From the NCBI RefSeq assembly GCF_014642175.1, contig NZ_BMIL01000006.1, positions 124,001 to 188,000 of the forward strand: DNA of 64,000 nt, in the 5' to 3' direction. This DNA comes from Pedobacter quisquiliarum. Lineage in GTDB: Bacteria; Bacteroidota; Bacteroidia; Sphingobacteriales; Sphingobacteriaceae. Position 1 is the first letter of the stretch, and every line of letters starts with the position of its first letter. Under the pieces are notes generated by a model. It saw only the letters and a list, made by a program, of their open reading frames with translations. It made no database searches and was not told where the DNA came from. Below are positions 19,519 to 28,850 of the stretch, piece by piece. Made by a program: the position numbers and the translations under genes.

Positions 19519-22074
19519 ATGGAACTAGAAAAGCAAGCTGAAAAACAAGTCACCTACACCGCAGATGAAGCTTACAAAGCTTCTCTCGAGTATTTCAAGG
19601 GGGATGATCTTGCCGCCCGCGTTTGGGTTAACAAATACGCACTGAAGGATTCCTACGGAAACATCTTTGAAAAGAATCCGGACGATATGCACCGACGTAT
19701 CGCAAGTGAAATTGCTCGTATTGAACAGCGCTATGCAAATCCATTAACTCAAGATGAAGTTTTTGACCTTATAAAGAATTTCAAATATATTATTCCACAG
19801 GGTAGCCCGATGACCGGGATTGGTAACCCTTATCAAATCGCTTCGCTTTCAAATTGCTTTGTCATTGGCAATGAAGGTGATTCTGATTCCTATGGTGGAA
19901 TCATGAAAATAGATCAGGAGCAGGTACAACTGATGAAACGCCGTGGGGGTGTGGGTCACGATTTATCGCATATCCGTCCGAAAGGCTCTCCGGTAAAAAA
20001 CTCCGCATTGACATCAACCGGGATCGTACCATTTATGGAGCGCTTTTCCAATTCCACCAGGGAAGTTGCCCAGGATGGAAGAAGAGGTGCGCTGATGCTT
20101 TCCGTGGCCATTAAACATCCCGATTCCGAAGGCTTTATTGACGCGAAACTGGAACAAGGCAAGGTGACCGGAGCCAATGTTTCCGTGCGCATCGACGACG
20201 AGTTCATGAAAGCCGTACAATCCGGCGAAAGCTACAGACAGCAATATCCGGTGTTATCCAAAGATCCAGTTTACACGAAGGACATTGATCCGGTAGTGCT
20301 CTGGAAAAAGATCGTTCACAATGCATGGCGTTCGGCTGAGCCCGGCATCTTGTTCTGGGACACCATCATCCGTGAATCGGTGCCTGACTGCTACGCTGAT
20401 CTTGGCTATAAAACGGTTTCTACAAATCCTTGCGGAGAAATCCCATTGTGTCCATATGACTCCTGTAGATTGCTTGCCATCAACCTTTTCTCTTATGTAG
20501 AGCAGCCTTTTACGAAGGAAGCTGCATTCAACTGGGACTTATTTAAGAAGCACATTCACGCGTCGCAACGCATTATGGATGACATCATCGATCTTGAACT
20601 TGAGAAGATAGATGCAATAATTCAAAAAATTGACGACGATCCAGAGGGTGAAGAACTAAAACGCACAGAGAAAAACCTGTGGATCAACATTCAGACTAAA
20701 GCAAATGAAGGCAGAAGAACCGGTATCGGCATCACTGCTGAAGGCGATATGCTTGCTGCCATGGGCCTTCGCTATGGAAGTGACGAAGGAACTGCATTCG
20801 CCATTGAAATCCATAAATTTATTGCCCTTGAAGCATACCGTGCTTCCGTAAATACGGCCAAAGAGCGAGGTGCTTTCAGCATCTTTGATGCAGAGCGCGA
20901 AAAGAACAATCCATTCATCTTACGCCTTAAAGAAGCTGATGCACAGCTATACTATGAAATGCTGGAGCATGGCCGTAGAAATATTGCACTGCTTACCATC
21001 GCGCCGACTGGAACAACCAGCTTGATGTCTCAGACCAGCTCTGGAATTGAGCCTGTATTCATGCCTGTTTATAAGCGCAGAAGAAAGGTGAACCCCAATG
21101 ATAAAGACGTACGTGTAGACTTCGTTGATGAAGTTGGGGATTCCTGGGAAGAGTACGTGGTTTTCCACCATCGCTTCAAGCAGTGGATGGAGGTAAACGG
21201 TAAGGATCTTACAAAGAACTACTCCCAGAAAGAACTTGACGAGCTGGTTGCGCAATCGCCGTACTACAAGGCAACATCTAACGATGTAGATTACCTGAAA
21301 AAGGTGCGCATGCAGGGTGACATCCAGAAATGGATAGATCACTCCATCAGCGTGACCATCAATATGCCAGCTGATGTTACTGAAGAAGTTGTTGGCGAAC
21401 TGTACATGGAAGCCTGGAAATCGGGCTGTAAAGGTGTAACCGTTTACCGCGATGGTTCCCGTTCAGGTGTGCTTATTGCAAACACTGAGAAGAAAGAATC
21501 ACCAGCTGCAGACGCTACCGACAGCGTTTTCCCAACCACCAGACCAACTGTTCTGGATGCTGAAATTGTACGTTTCCAAAACAGCAAAGATAAATGGATT
21601 GCATTCATCGGTTTAATTGACGGAAAACCTTACGAGATCTTTACCGGCTTCGCCGATGATGAAGATGGCATTCTGATCCCGAGATGGGTAAATGATGGTT
21701 CAATCATCAAGAACCGCGATGCAGATGGTAATTCCCGTTACGATTTCCAATACAAGAACAAACGTGGTCATAAAACCACCATCGAAGGGCTTTCGTACAA
21801 GTTCAATCCGGAATACTGGAACTATGCAAAGCTGATATCAAGTACGCTTAGACATGGAATGGCTATTGAGAAAGTTGTTGATTTAATTAACAGCCTGCAA
21901 CTGGATGAAGCCATCAATACCTGGAAAAACGGTGTTGCACGTGCATTGAAGCGTTATGTGCCGGATGGTACGGAGGCTAAAAAGCAACAGTGTCAGAACT
22001 GTAACTCCACCAATTTACATTATCAGGAAGGCTGCTTAACCTGCAAAGATTGCGGATCTTCAAAATGCGGTTAA
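19519..22074 (+). CDS. nrdJ: Adenosylcobalamin-dependent (class II) ribonucleotide reductase
   Basis: The 851-residue enzyme reduces ribonucleotides to deoxyribonucleotides using a B12-derived radical, independent of oxygen. Motifs visible are SNCFVIG and TNPCGEIPLCPYDSC (active-site cysteine pair and radical region), the LLTIAPTGTTSLM finger near residue 495, and a C-terminal Cys-rich tail CQNCNST..CLTCKDCGSSKCG that should relay reducing equivalents or bind zinc. The length fits B12-dependent ribonucleoside-diphosphate reductases. It is monocistronic, with a terminator after it. No cobalamin riboswitch box is visible upstream. A TAGATTTG element at 19483-19490 could be the -7 box, but no -33 TTTG lies at the expected spacing. 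Confidence 0.92.
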   Translation: MELEKQAEKQVTYTADEAYKASLEYFKGDDLAARVWVNKYALKDSYGNIFEKNPDDMHRRIASEIARIEQRYANPLTQDEVFDLIKNFKYIIPQGSPMTGIGNPYQIASLSNCFVIGNEGDSDSYGGIMKIDQEQVQLMKRRGGVGHDLSHIRPKGSPVKNSALTSTGIVPFMERFSNSTREVAQDGRRGALMLSVAIKHPDSEGFIDAKLEQGKVTGANVSVRIDDEFMKAVQSGESYRQQYPVLSKDPVYTKDIDPVVLWKKIVHNAWRSAEPGILFWDTIIRESVPDCYADLGYKTVSTNPCGEIPLCPYDSCRLLAINLFSYVEQPFTKEAAFNWDLFKKHIHASQRIMDDIIDLELEKIDAIIQKIDDDPEGEELKRTEKNLWINIQTKANEGRRTGIGITAEGDMLAAMGLRYGSDEGTAFAIEIHKFIALEAYRASVNTAKERGAFSIFDAEREKNNPFILRLKEADAQLYYEMLEHGRRNIALLTIAPTGTTSLMSQTSSGIEPVFMPVYKRRRKVNPNDKDVRVDFVDEVGDSWEEYVVFHHRFKQWMEVNGKDLTKNYSQKELDELVAQSPYYKATSNDVDYLKKVRMQGDIQKWIDHSISVTINMPADVTEEVVGELYMEAWKSGCKGVTVYRDGSRSGVLIANTEKKESPAADATDSVFPTTRPTVLDAEIVRFQNSKDKWIAFIGLIDGKPYEIFTGFADDEDGILIPRWVNDGSIIKNRDADGNSRYDFQYKNKRGHKTTIEGLSYKFNPEYWNYAKLISSTLRHGMAIEKVVDLINSLQLDEAINTWKNGVARALKRYVPDGTEAKKQQCQNCNSTNLHYQEGCLTCKDCGSSKCG

Positions 22075-22093
22075 CATAACTTTACTAGATTTT

Positions 22094-22127
22094 AAAAGCC
22101 GGTATGATCGATTTCATACCGGCTTTT
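22094..22127 (+). terminator. Rho-independent terminator after nrdJ
   Basis: A 14-bp perfect inverted repeat (22094-22107 with 22114-22127, six-base loop) has a GCCGG/CCGGC core and ends in a T run on the + strand and, by symmetry, an A run on the other side. It lies 19 bases after the stop codon. Confidence 0.88.
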
Positions 22128-22145
22128 TGATTAACAAGAAAATTT

Positions 22146-22213
22146 AGCTTGTCTATTTTCTAAGGATCTTCTCCATTGATTCCCTTTAGCAATCTCACCG
22201 ATAATAGCGATAT
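22146..22213 (-). repeat. Decayed duplicate of the DUF2200 gene 3' end
   Basis: The first ~34 bases match 22214-22247 with one substitution, and the similarity then fades over about 25 more bases. On the minus strand it carries a second copy of the final codons MEKILRK and the TAG stop. One base is missing upstream of MEKILRK relative to the live gene, so this copy would be out of frame. It looks like a relic of a tandem duplication of about 68 bp. Confidence 0.7.
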
Positions 22214-22220
22214 AGCTTGT

Positions 22221-22571
22221 CTATTTTCTAAGGATTTTCTCCATTGCTTTTCCTTTCGCAAGCTCATCGACAAGCTTATCCAGGTAACGAACGTTTCGCA
22301 TAAGCGGATCTTCAATCTCTTCTACACGGTATCCGCAGATGACACCCTTGATCTCTGAAACCTTCGGATTCATATTGGGCGCTTCTGCGAAAAATGCTTC
22401 AAAGTTGGTTTTATCTTCCAGAATGCGGTGCAGTGCCCTTTCATCATACCCGGTTAGCCAATAGATGATTTCATCAACCTCCGCTTTAGTGCGTCCTTTT
22501 CGCTCCGCCTTGGCAATGTAGTGTGGATATACACTAGCAAAAGTCATCTTATAAACACGTGAGTCGTCCAT
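22221..22571 (-). CDS. DUF2200 domain-containing protein
   Basis: The 116-residue product matches the DUF2200 family across its length ([36 protein letters not shown]...[17 protein letters not shown]). The family role is not known. It stands between the converging nrdJ terminator and the AraC regulator gene. Its 3' end is partly duplicated just downstream. Confidence 0.87.
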   Translation of the reverse strand: MDDSRVYKMTFASVYPHYIAKAERKGRTKAEVDEIIYWLTGYDERALHRILEDKTNFEAFFAEAPNMNPKVSEIKGVICGYRVEEIEDPLMRNVRYLDKLVDELAKGKAMEKILRK

Positions 22572-22651
22572 TTATCTTGTATTTAATGCTCCATTAAAAC
22601 GCTCGTCTCTATGTTCAAATATAACTGATCTGGTTTGGAGCGCAAAGCAGG

Positions 22652-23566
22652 CTAGTTAAAAAAAGCCCTGAATTCCAATGGCGACACGTTTGTCTTGGAC
22701 TTAAACAGCTTGCTGAACGACTGCGGATGTTCGAAGCCTAAGCCATATGCGATCTCACTGACCGTCAATTCTGTCGTTGAAAGCTGCGCTTTCGCCTTAT
22801 CAATCAGCTTCTCGTGAATGTGCTGCTGCGTACTTTGTCCGGTGAGCACCTTCAACAAACTGCTTAAATATCCCGGAGAAACATTCAGTGCATCAGCAAC
22901 ATACTGTACGGTCGGCAAACCCTTATTCAGAAGATCATCCCCCTGGAAATAACCCCGCAGCAACTTATCCAGTCGGTCCAGCAGTTGGTTGTTCGTGATT
23001 TTGCGCGTAATGAACTGGCGTTGGTAGAACCGCTCTGCATAATTCAGAAGCGTTTCCAGATGTGATATGATGATGTTTTGACTGAAGCGGTCGATATTTG
23101 AATGGTATTCCTGTTTAATGTTATCGATGATGTTCTGAAGCACAACTTCCTCTTTGTCTGAAAGAAACAAGGCTTCGTGGACCGTATAATCGAAGAACTC
23201 GTAGCGCTGCATCATGTCTGCAAGCGGACTATGCCAGAGAAAATCCGGGTGAATGAGTAGGATCCATCCAGAGGCTTGAACATCCGTATCGGTCACCGGC
23301 GTAGCATGGAGCACTTGCCCCGGCGCGAGAAAATACATCATCCCCTCATCAAAATCATACTCCTGCTGCCCGTAGCGCATCTTATGTGTTAAACCCCGCT
23401 TCACAGAGATCGAGTAGTAATCAGAAACGGTAACCATAATGTTGGTGTCCCTTTTAGCTTTCACAAGCAATGCATAATCTACTACGCTAATGAGCGGATG
23501 CTCGGGCTTGGGCAGGTTAAATATGCTGTGAAATTCGCTGATGGTTTTAATCCGGTGCGGTGTCAT
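22652..23566 (-). CDS. AraC family transcriptional regulator
   Basis: The 304-residue regulator has an N-terminal cupin-like sensing domain (about 20-170). A C-terminal double helix-turn-helix follows at about 200-300; STTELTVSEIAYGLGFEHPQSFSKLFKSKTNVSPLEF is the typical second HTH. It lies 50 bases downstream of a short-chain dehydrogenase gene on the same strand and probably shares its transcript. It may control that dehydrogenase in response to a small molecule. Confidence 0.88.
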   Translation of the reverse strand: MTPHRIKTISEFHSIFNLPKPEHPLISVVDYALLVKAKRDTNIMVTVSDYYSISVKRGLTHKMRYGQQEYDFDEGMMYFLAPGQVLHATPVTDTDVQASGWILLIHPDFLWHSPLADMMQRYEFFDYTVHEALFLSDKEEVVLQNIIDNIKQEYHSNIDRFSQNIIISHLETLLNYAERFYQRQFITRKITNNQLLDRLDKLLRGYFQGDDLLNKGLPTVQYVADALNVSPGYLSSLLKVLTGQSTQQHIHEKLIDKAKAQLSTTELTVSEIAYGLGFEHPQSFSKLFKSKTNVSPLEFRAFFN

Positions 23567-23616
23567 ACTTTAAAGTTAAGCAATGTTTAATAATTCTATG
23601 TGCGACGCGTATAGCA

Positions 23617-24381
23617 TTAAATGGCTTGGCCACCGGAAACTTCAATCCGTTGTGCGTTCACCCAAAAGGCTTCATCGCTGCAAAGGAAGGCGACTACACC
23701 ACCGATGTCATCTGGTAAACCCACCCGTCCAAGTGCGGTGAAGCTGGCAATCTGATCATTGAGTTCCTGGTTATCACGAACGCGGCCACCGCCGAAGTCC
23801 GTCGCAATGGCACCAGGGGCAACGACATTCGCCCGGATCTTGCGGCCACCCAATTCTTTCGCCATGTACCGGGTCAGTGTTTCCACGGCAGCTTTCAAGG
23901 AGCCGTAAACCGATGAGCCGGGCATGGAAATACGGGTAAGTCCGGAGGAGATGTTGACAATGCCGCCACCGTCATTCATATGAGGCAACATCTTCTGCGT
24001 TAAGAAGAATACGCCCTTGTAATGGATATTGAAGATCGCTTCCATTTGCTCCTCCGTGGTGTCGGTGATCGGGGAGTACAAAGCGGTACCCGCATTATTT
24101 ACGAGATAATCAATGTTTGCATGACCATTTTCCTTTTCCAGGTGCGCTGTAAGTTCCCTTACAAAGCCATCAAATTGTGCCGTGTTGCTGGTGTCCAGCT
24201 GAAATGCTACAGCAGATTGACCAAGTTCTTTGATCTGTGCAACTACATCATCTGCAGCCGCTTTATTAGCGTTGTAGGTAATCACGACGTCTAAGCCTTT
24301 CTTAGCGACTGCCAATGCCATGTTTCTTCCCAGGCCGCGGCTTCCACCGGTAATTAAAGCAATTTTGTTTTTCTGTTCCAT
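23617..24381 (-). CDS. Short-chain dehydrogenase/reductase (SDR)
   Basis: The 254-residue classical SDR has the NAD(P)-binding TGGSRGLGRNMA near residue 12, NNAG near residue 95, catalytic Ser in NISSG, and YGSLKAA (YxxxK) near residue 160. The family catalyses NAD(P)H-dependent oxidation or reduction of alcohols and ketones; the substrate is unknown. It precedes the AraC regulator gene and is divergent from the GntP permease gene. Confidence 0.88.
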   Translation of the reverse strand: MEQKNKIALITGGSRGLGRNMALAVAKKGLDVVITYNANKAAADDVVAQIKELGQSAVAFQLDTSNTAQFDGFVRELTAHLEKENGHANIDYLVNNAGTALYSPITDTTEEQMEAIFNIHYKGVFFLTQKMLPHMNDGGGIVNISSGLTRISMPGSSVYGSLKAAVETLTRYMAKELGGRKIRANVVAPGAIATDFGGGRVRDNQELNDQIASFTALGRVGLPDDIGGVVAFLCSDEAFWVNAQRIEVSGGQAI

Positions 24382-24560
24382 GATTTATCGATTGAGGTTT
24401 TATCTATAACAAAAGTGGGAAGTACATGGTGCGTCGATGTAGCCGAATCTGATGATGTTGTAGCCAAAATCTAAATGTTATAACAGCAAGAAAGCTGAGG
24501 CCACTTAATCAACACGCATTTACACTTTGATTATTAATTAAATACAATGATATTTAGTTG

Positions 24561-25874
24561 ATGACCATACTTGCCGTACTCCTCTGCATCTTGCTGTTGA
24601 TCGTGATGATCTCGGTATTCAAGATCAATGCTTTTCTGTCCTTTCTGATTGTGTCCATCATTGCCGGAATCAGCCTGGGTTTACCGCTCAGCAAAATTGC
24701 CGGCGCCATTGAAAAGGGGATGGGTGATGTGCTGGGTTCGCTGGTCATCATCATCACAACAGGCGCCATGCTGGGCAAGCTTGTTGCGGAAAGCGGCGCG
24801 GCGCAGAAGATTGCGGAAGTAATGATGACGACCTTCGGCAAGAAGCACATCCAATGGGCGATGGTCATCACCGGCTTTATCATCGGCATACCGCTGTACT
24901 ACGGCATTGGTTTCGTGCTAATGGTGCCGCTGATCTTCTCCGTTGTCTACCGCTACAAACTCAACGCCATTTACATCGGCTTACCCATGCTCGCGGCGCT
25001 TTCTGTAACACACGGGTTCCTTCCGCCGCATCCATCACCCGCAGCATTGGTCGTGCAGTTTGAAGCCAATATGGGGCTGACGCTGTTTTATGGCATGATC
25101 GTCGCCATACCGGCGATTGTTGTTGGTGGACCCATATTCGCGAAGTCGCTGAAACATATAGAAGCAAAACCACTGGCATCGTTTAGAACCAAAGAACTTC
25201 CTGAAGAGGCACTGCCGGGCCGTTGGGTAAGCTTGTTTACCGCACTACTGCCGGTTTTACTACTCGCGTTTGCCTCATTTCTTCCGCTGACCCTGCCTCC
25301 GGGTTCAGCCCTGGGACCAGTTATCAGCTTCATTGGCAACCCATCTATCGTGATGCTCACCGTTCTGATGATCGCGACTTACTTGCTTGGTATCCGCCGT
25401 GGGCAGAAGATGAACGACATCATGGCGCTTTATACCGAGGCCGTGAAGGATGTTGCAATGATCCTGCTGATCATCACAGGCTCTGGCGCGCTGAAGGAAA
25501 TACTCGTACAAACCGGTGTAAGCGTGGAAATTGCCAGCTATCTGAAGGGGATCTCCATAGAACCGCTGTTCCTGGGCTGGCTCATTGCCGCTTTGATCCG
25601 CTTTGCGGTGGGCTCCGCAACGGTGGCGGGCTTAACGACCGCAGGCATCATCTTCCCGTTGATGGCCGGCGCCCATACAGATCCCAACCTGATGGTACTT
25701 GCAGTTGGTGCCGGAAGCCTGATGTTCTCCCATGTGAACGACTCCGGATTCTGGCTCTTCAAGGAATACTTCAACCTCAGTCTGCGGGATACCTTCCGTT
25801 CCTGGGCACTTATGGAGACCATCGTAGGCGTCATGGGCCTCATCGGCGTTTTAATTCTCCACGCGCTTTTGTAA
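24561..25874 (+). CDS. GntP-family permease (gluconate/D-serine-type H+ symporter)
   Basis: The protein has about 437 residues and 12 or more hydrophobic segments. It matches the GntP family (gluconate, fructuronate or D-serine transporters). Typical parts are ALSVTHGFLPPHPSPAALV near residue 150 and FAVGSATVAGLTTAGIIFPL near residue 350. The operon partners (RidA, a D-amino acid lyase and a dipeptidase) suggest a D-amino acid or related amino compound, rather than gluconate, as substrate; that is inference. The ATG at 24561 is preceded by an in-frame TTG, which I regard as less likely. Confidence 0.88.
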   Translation: MTILAVLLCILLLIVMISVFKINAFLSFLIVSIIAGISLGLPLSKIAGAIEKGMGDVLGSLVIIITTGAMLGKLVAESGAAQKIAEVMMTTFGKKHIQWAMVITGFIIGIPLYYGIGFVLMVPLIFSVVYRYKLNAIYIGLPMLAALSVTHGFLPPHPSPAALVVQFEANMGLTLFYGMIVAIPAIVVGGPIFAKSLKHIEAKPLASFRTKELPEEALPGRWVSLFTALLPVLLLAFASFLPLTLPPGSALGPVISFIGNPSIVMLTVLMIATYLLGIRRGQKMNDIMALYTEAVKDVAMILLIITGSGALKEILVQTGVSVEIASYLKGISIEPLFLGWLIAALIRFAVGSATVAGLTTAGIIFPLMAGAHTDPNLMVLAVGAGSLMFSHVNDSGFWLFKEYFNLSLRDTFRSWALMETIVGVMGLIGVLILHALL

Positions 25875-25973
25875 ATTGCCAGCAGCTTAATGGCTTCTAA
25901 AGCTTAAATGGAGGCCTGTAAATAAACAACAGACAAGAATAATCAAGTAAAAACCCAACCTAAACAACCATAA

Positions 25974-26444
25974 ATGGAAAATCTAACCGCAGACCAGCGC
26001 TTCGAGCAATTGGGATTAACACTTCCACCCGCGCCAGCACCACTTGGCGTTTATAAACCATGCCTTATTGATGGCAAACAGCTTTATCTCAGCGGCCACG
26101 GACCTGTAAATAACGATAAGAGCCTCATCATTGGCCGCATCGGGAGTGAGATGACACAAGAAGAAGGGAAGCTTGCCGCAAGACAAGTGGGACTAACAAT
26201 GCTGGCGACCATCAAGGCGAACCTTGGCAGCCTGGACAAAGTGAAACGCGTGATCAAGGTATTGGGCATGGTTAATTGTACGCCGGATTTCGAGAAACAT
26301 CCATTCATTATCAATGGTTGCAGTGAGCTCTTCGCGGAAATTTGGGGACCAGAAAACGGCATTGGTGTAAGAAGTGCCGTAGGCTTTGGTTCATTGCCTG
26401 ACAACATCCCTGTTGAAATCGAAGCCTTGTTCGAACTTCATTAA
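25974..26444 (+). CDS. RidA family protein (YjgF/YER057c/UK114)
   Basis: The 156-residue product belongs to the larger YjgF-type subgroup. YLSGHGPV near residue 39 and the C-terminal GIGVRSAVGFGSLPDNIPVEIEALF with the conserved Arg are visible. RidA proteins hydrolyse reactive enamine/imine intermediates made by PLP enzymes to ketoacids and ammonia. The next gene encodes a PLP-dependent D-amino acid enzyme that would produce such intermediates, so a detoxifying or finishing role in this operon is likely. Confidence 0.88.
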   Translation: MENLTADQRFEQLGLTLPPAPAPLGVYKPCLIDGKQLYLSGHGPVNNDKSLIIGRIGSEMTQEEGKLAARQVGLTMLATIKANLGSLDKVKRVIKVLGMVNCTPDFEKHPFIINGCSELFAEIWGPENGIGVRSAVGFGSLPDNIPVEIEALFELH

Positions 26445-26468
26445 ACAATTGCTCAGCAGCCAAAAAAC

Positions 26469-27581
26469 ATGATAAAATCAAACTGGTATGAACTGGATGA
26501 TCTGCCCGCTGTAGAATCACCTGGGCTGGTCTTTTATGAAGACCTCATCCGGGAGAACATCAAAAGGTTGATCGGCATGATCGATCATAAAGCAAGATTG
26601 CGCCCGCACGTCAAGACCCATAAATCTGCGGAAGTGACCAGGCTGATGCTCCAGGCGGGATTGAAAAAATTCAAATGCGCCACCATCGCAGAAGCCGAGA
26701 TGCTTGGATCCTGTGAAGCGCCAGACGTATTACTGGCCTATCAACCTGTGGGGCCAAACATCCAACGCTTCATGGTCTTGCAGAAAAGGTTTCCCGCAAC
26801 GCGATTTTCCTGTATAACAGATAACCTGGAAGCCGCGGAGAACATCGCATTAGCCGCAAAAGAGAACGATCTGCGTGTTTCCATATACATTGATGTTAAT
26901 GTTGGCATGAACCGCACAGGTATCCTGCCGGAAGCGGTGCCGGAACTCTATAAGGCTTTAAGAACTGATGAACACTTAAACCTGCTGGGCCTGCATGCCT
27001 ACGATGGGCACATCCATGAAGCAGATTTCAGCATAAGGCAAAGGGAAGTAAGGAAAATCATTCAGCTACTTCAATCACTTCAACAGCAGCTGGAAACTGA
27101 ACAGCAGCATAAACCAACGATCGTTGCGGGTGGTACGCCAGGCTTCCCGATATATGCGAAGGAGAGTGATTTTGAATGTAGTCCTGGTACGTTTGCACTT
27201 TGGGATCATGGCTATCAGCAGGCCTTCCGAGAACAGGATTTCCTAACAGCTGCACTGGTTGTAACAAGGGTAGTTTCTTTGCCAGCGCCGAACCTGATCT
27301 GCACCGACCTTGGGCATAAGGCTGTGGCTGCAGAAAACATACTTTCAAACCGGATAACCTTCCTTAATGCACCGAAGCTTGTACCCGTTAGTCAGAGTGA
27401 AGAACACCTGGTGCTCGACGCTGGCGAAAACCACCGCTATAAAATAGGTGATGTGCTTTACGGCCTACCAATCCATATTTGCCCCACTGTAGCGCTTTAT
27501 GATTATGCCTACAGTGTTGCAGCAGATCGAACGCCGCAACTCTGGCCGATCAGATCCAGAAAACGAAGAGATACCATTTAG
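26469..27581 (+). CDS. PLP-dependent D-serine dehydratase / D-threonine aldolase family enzyme
   Basis: The 370-residue protein has an alanine-racemase-like N-terminal barrel with the PLP lysine in LRPHVKTHKS near residue 49. A C-terminal D-serine-dehydratase-like domain holds HICPTVALYDYAY near residue 337, where His and Cys bind the catalytic metal in this family. Members cleave or deaminate D-threonine, D-serine or related beta-hydroxy D-amino acids. The RidA gene upstream favours a deaminase giving an enamine intermediate. The last codons and stop are repeated twice more in the following spacer. Confidence 0.86.
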   Translation: MIKSNWYELDDLPAVESPGLVFYEDLIRENIKRLIGMIDHKARLRPHVKTHKSAEVTRLMLQAGLKKFKCATIAEAEMLGSCEAPDVLLAYQPVGPNIQRFMVLQKRFPATRFSCITDNLEAAENIALAAKENDLRVSIYIDVNVGMNRTGILPEAVPELYKALRTDEHLNLLGLHAYDGHIHEADFSIRQREVRKIIQLLQSLQQQLETEQQHKPTIVAGGTPGFPIYAKESDFECSPGTFALWDHGYQQAFREQDFLTAALVVTRVVSLPAPNLICTDLGHKAVAAENILSNRITFLNAPKLVPVSQSEEHLVLDAGENHRYKIGDVLYGLPIHICPTVALYDYAYSVAADRTPQLWPIRSRKRRDTI

Positions 27582-27725
27582 TTAGAAAAAAAACACGGCT
27601 AATAGAAGAGATAGCATTTAGTACGTAAAAAGAAGACTGCTAATAGAACAAATAGGTTGGTTCTTTTCAAACAAGATAATTGAAGAGATAGCATTTAGTT
27701 CTAAAAAGAACAAGCTAATAATAGA
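27565..27725 (+). repeat. Three-copy repeat that starts inside the 3' end of the D-amino acid enzyme gene
   Basis: The 18-mer GAAGAGATAGCATTTAGT occurs at 27605-27622 and 27682-27699, and with one change at 27565-27582 as the last codons and stop of the upstream gene. Each copy is followed by an A-rich stretch and then GCTAATA(ATA)GAA, giving units of about 42 bases. The three copies occupy most of the 168-base spacer before the dipeptidase gene. Confidence 0.75.
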
Positions 27726-27749
27726 AGGTCAAAATTAAACCGAGAACCA

Positions 27750-28820
27750 ATGTTTACCATAGATGCCCATTTAGACTTAAGCATGAACGCGATGGAATGG
27801 AACCGCGACCTGCGACTTCCAATTGAAACCATAAACGAGCGGGAGCGTGGCCTCACCGACAAACCCGATCGCGGCAATGCGGTAGTCAGCTTCCCGGAAC
27901 TCCGAAAAGGGGGCATCGGCCTCGTTGTAGCTACCCAAATCGCGCGCTATGTGGCGCCAGATAATCCGTTACCTGGCTGGCATTCACCCGAGCAGGCTTG
28001 GGCGCAAACCCAGGGTCAACTGGCCTGGTACAAAGCGATGGAAGCCACGGGAGATCTGGTGCAGGTGAAGGATCTGGAAGGACTGGAACAACATCTTGAA
28101 TTATGGCAAAGTGATTTCCCAGCCGAAACAAAGCCGATTGGCTACATCCTCAGCCTGGAAGGCGCAGATTCGCTAGTCGATGTAGGTCATCTTGAAATTG
28201 CCCACCAGTACGGGTTAAGAGCAGTCGGACCGGCACACTACGGTCCGGGGCGGTATGCACAGGGCACTAATGCGACAGGCAAGTTGGGGCCAGATGCTTA
28301 TGCGTTGCTGGCGGAAATGGAGCGGCTGAATATCATTCTCGATGCCACGCACCTGAGTGATGAAAGTTTCTGGGATGCCATGGATCATTTCAATGGCGCA
28401 GTCTGGGCTTCACACAACAACTGCAGGACACTCGTAAACCATAACCGTCAATTCTCCGACGAGCAGATCAAAGAACTGATTAGCCGTGGTGCTGTGATCG
28501 GCGCTGCGCTGGATGCCTGGATGATGGTGCCAGACTGGGTGCGGGGGACTTCCACGCCAAGGGGCACAAACTGCAATCTGGAAGTGATGATTGATCATAT
28601 CGACCACATCTGTCAGTTGGCCGGTAATACAGATCACGTCGGCATTGGGTCCGATTTAGACGGTGGCTTCGGCACCGAACAGTGTCCGTACGATCTGGAA
28701 ACTATTGCAGACCTGAACAAAGTACCAGCTTTATTTGCCAGCAGGGGCTACAAGCAAGCGGATGTCGAAAAACTGATGCACGGCAACTGGCTCCGTTTTC
28801 TCAGAAGAACCTGGAAGTAA
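27750..28820 (+). CDS. Membrane dipeptidase (peptidase family M19)
   Basis: The 356-residue zinc metallopeptidase matches renal-dipeptidase-type M19 enzymes. Metal ligands are visible as HLD in TIDAHLDLSMN near residue 7, Glu in SLEGADSL near residue 138, and the ATHLSDESF segment near residue 200. The C-terminal GIGSDLDGGFG is diagnostic. Family members hydrolyse dipeptides, often with a D-residue at the C-terminus. No signal peptide is seen, so it is probably cytoplasmic. It ends the GntP-RidA-PLP enzyme operon and could supply D-amino acids to the PLP enzyme. Confidence 0.87.
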   Translation: MFTIDAHLDLSMNAMEWNRDLRLPIETINERERGLTDKPDRGNAVVSFPELRKGGIGLVVATQIARYVAPDNPLPGWHSPEQAWAQTQGQLAWYKAMEATGDLVQVKDLEGLEQHLELWQSDFPAETKPIGYILSLEGADSLVDVGHLEIAHQYGLRAVGPAHYGPGRYAQGTNATGKLGPDAYALLAEMERLNIILDATHLSDESFWDAMDHFNGAVWASHNNCRTLVNHNRQFSDEQIKELISRGAVIGAALDAWMMVPDWVRGTSTPRGTNCNLEVMIDHIDHICQLAGNTDHVGIGSDLDGGFGTEQCPYDLETIADLNKVPALFASRGYKQADVEKLMHGNWLRFLRRTWK

Positions 28821-28850
28821 GTGTTGCCATACATTTTGAAACATACGGAG

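Noticed and set aside
25223..25900. 225-codon + strand open frame inside the GntP gene
   Set aside because: Arg/Gly/His-rich composition typical of a shadow frame; the GntP frame is a clear membrane protein.
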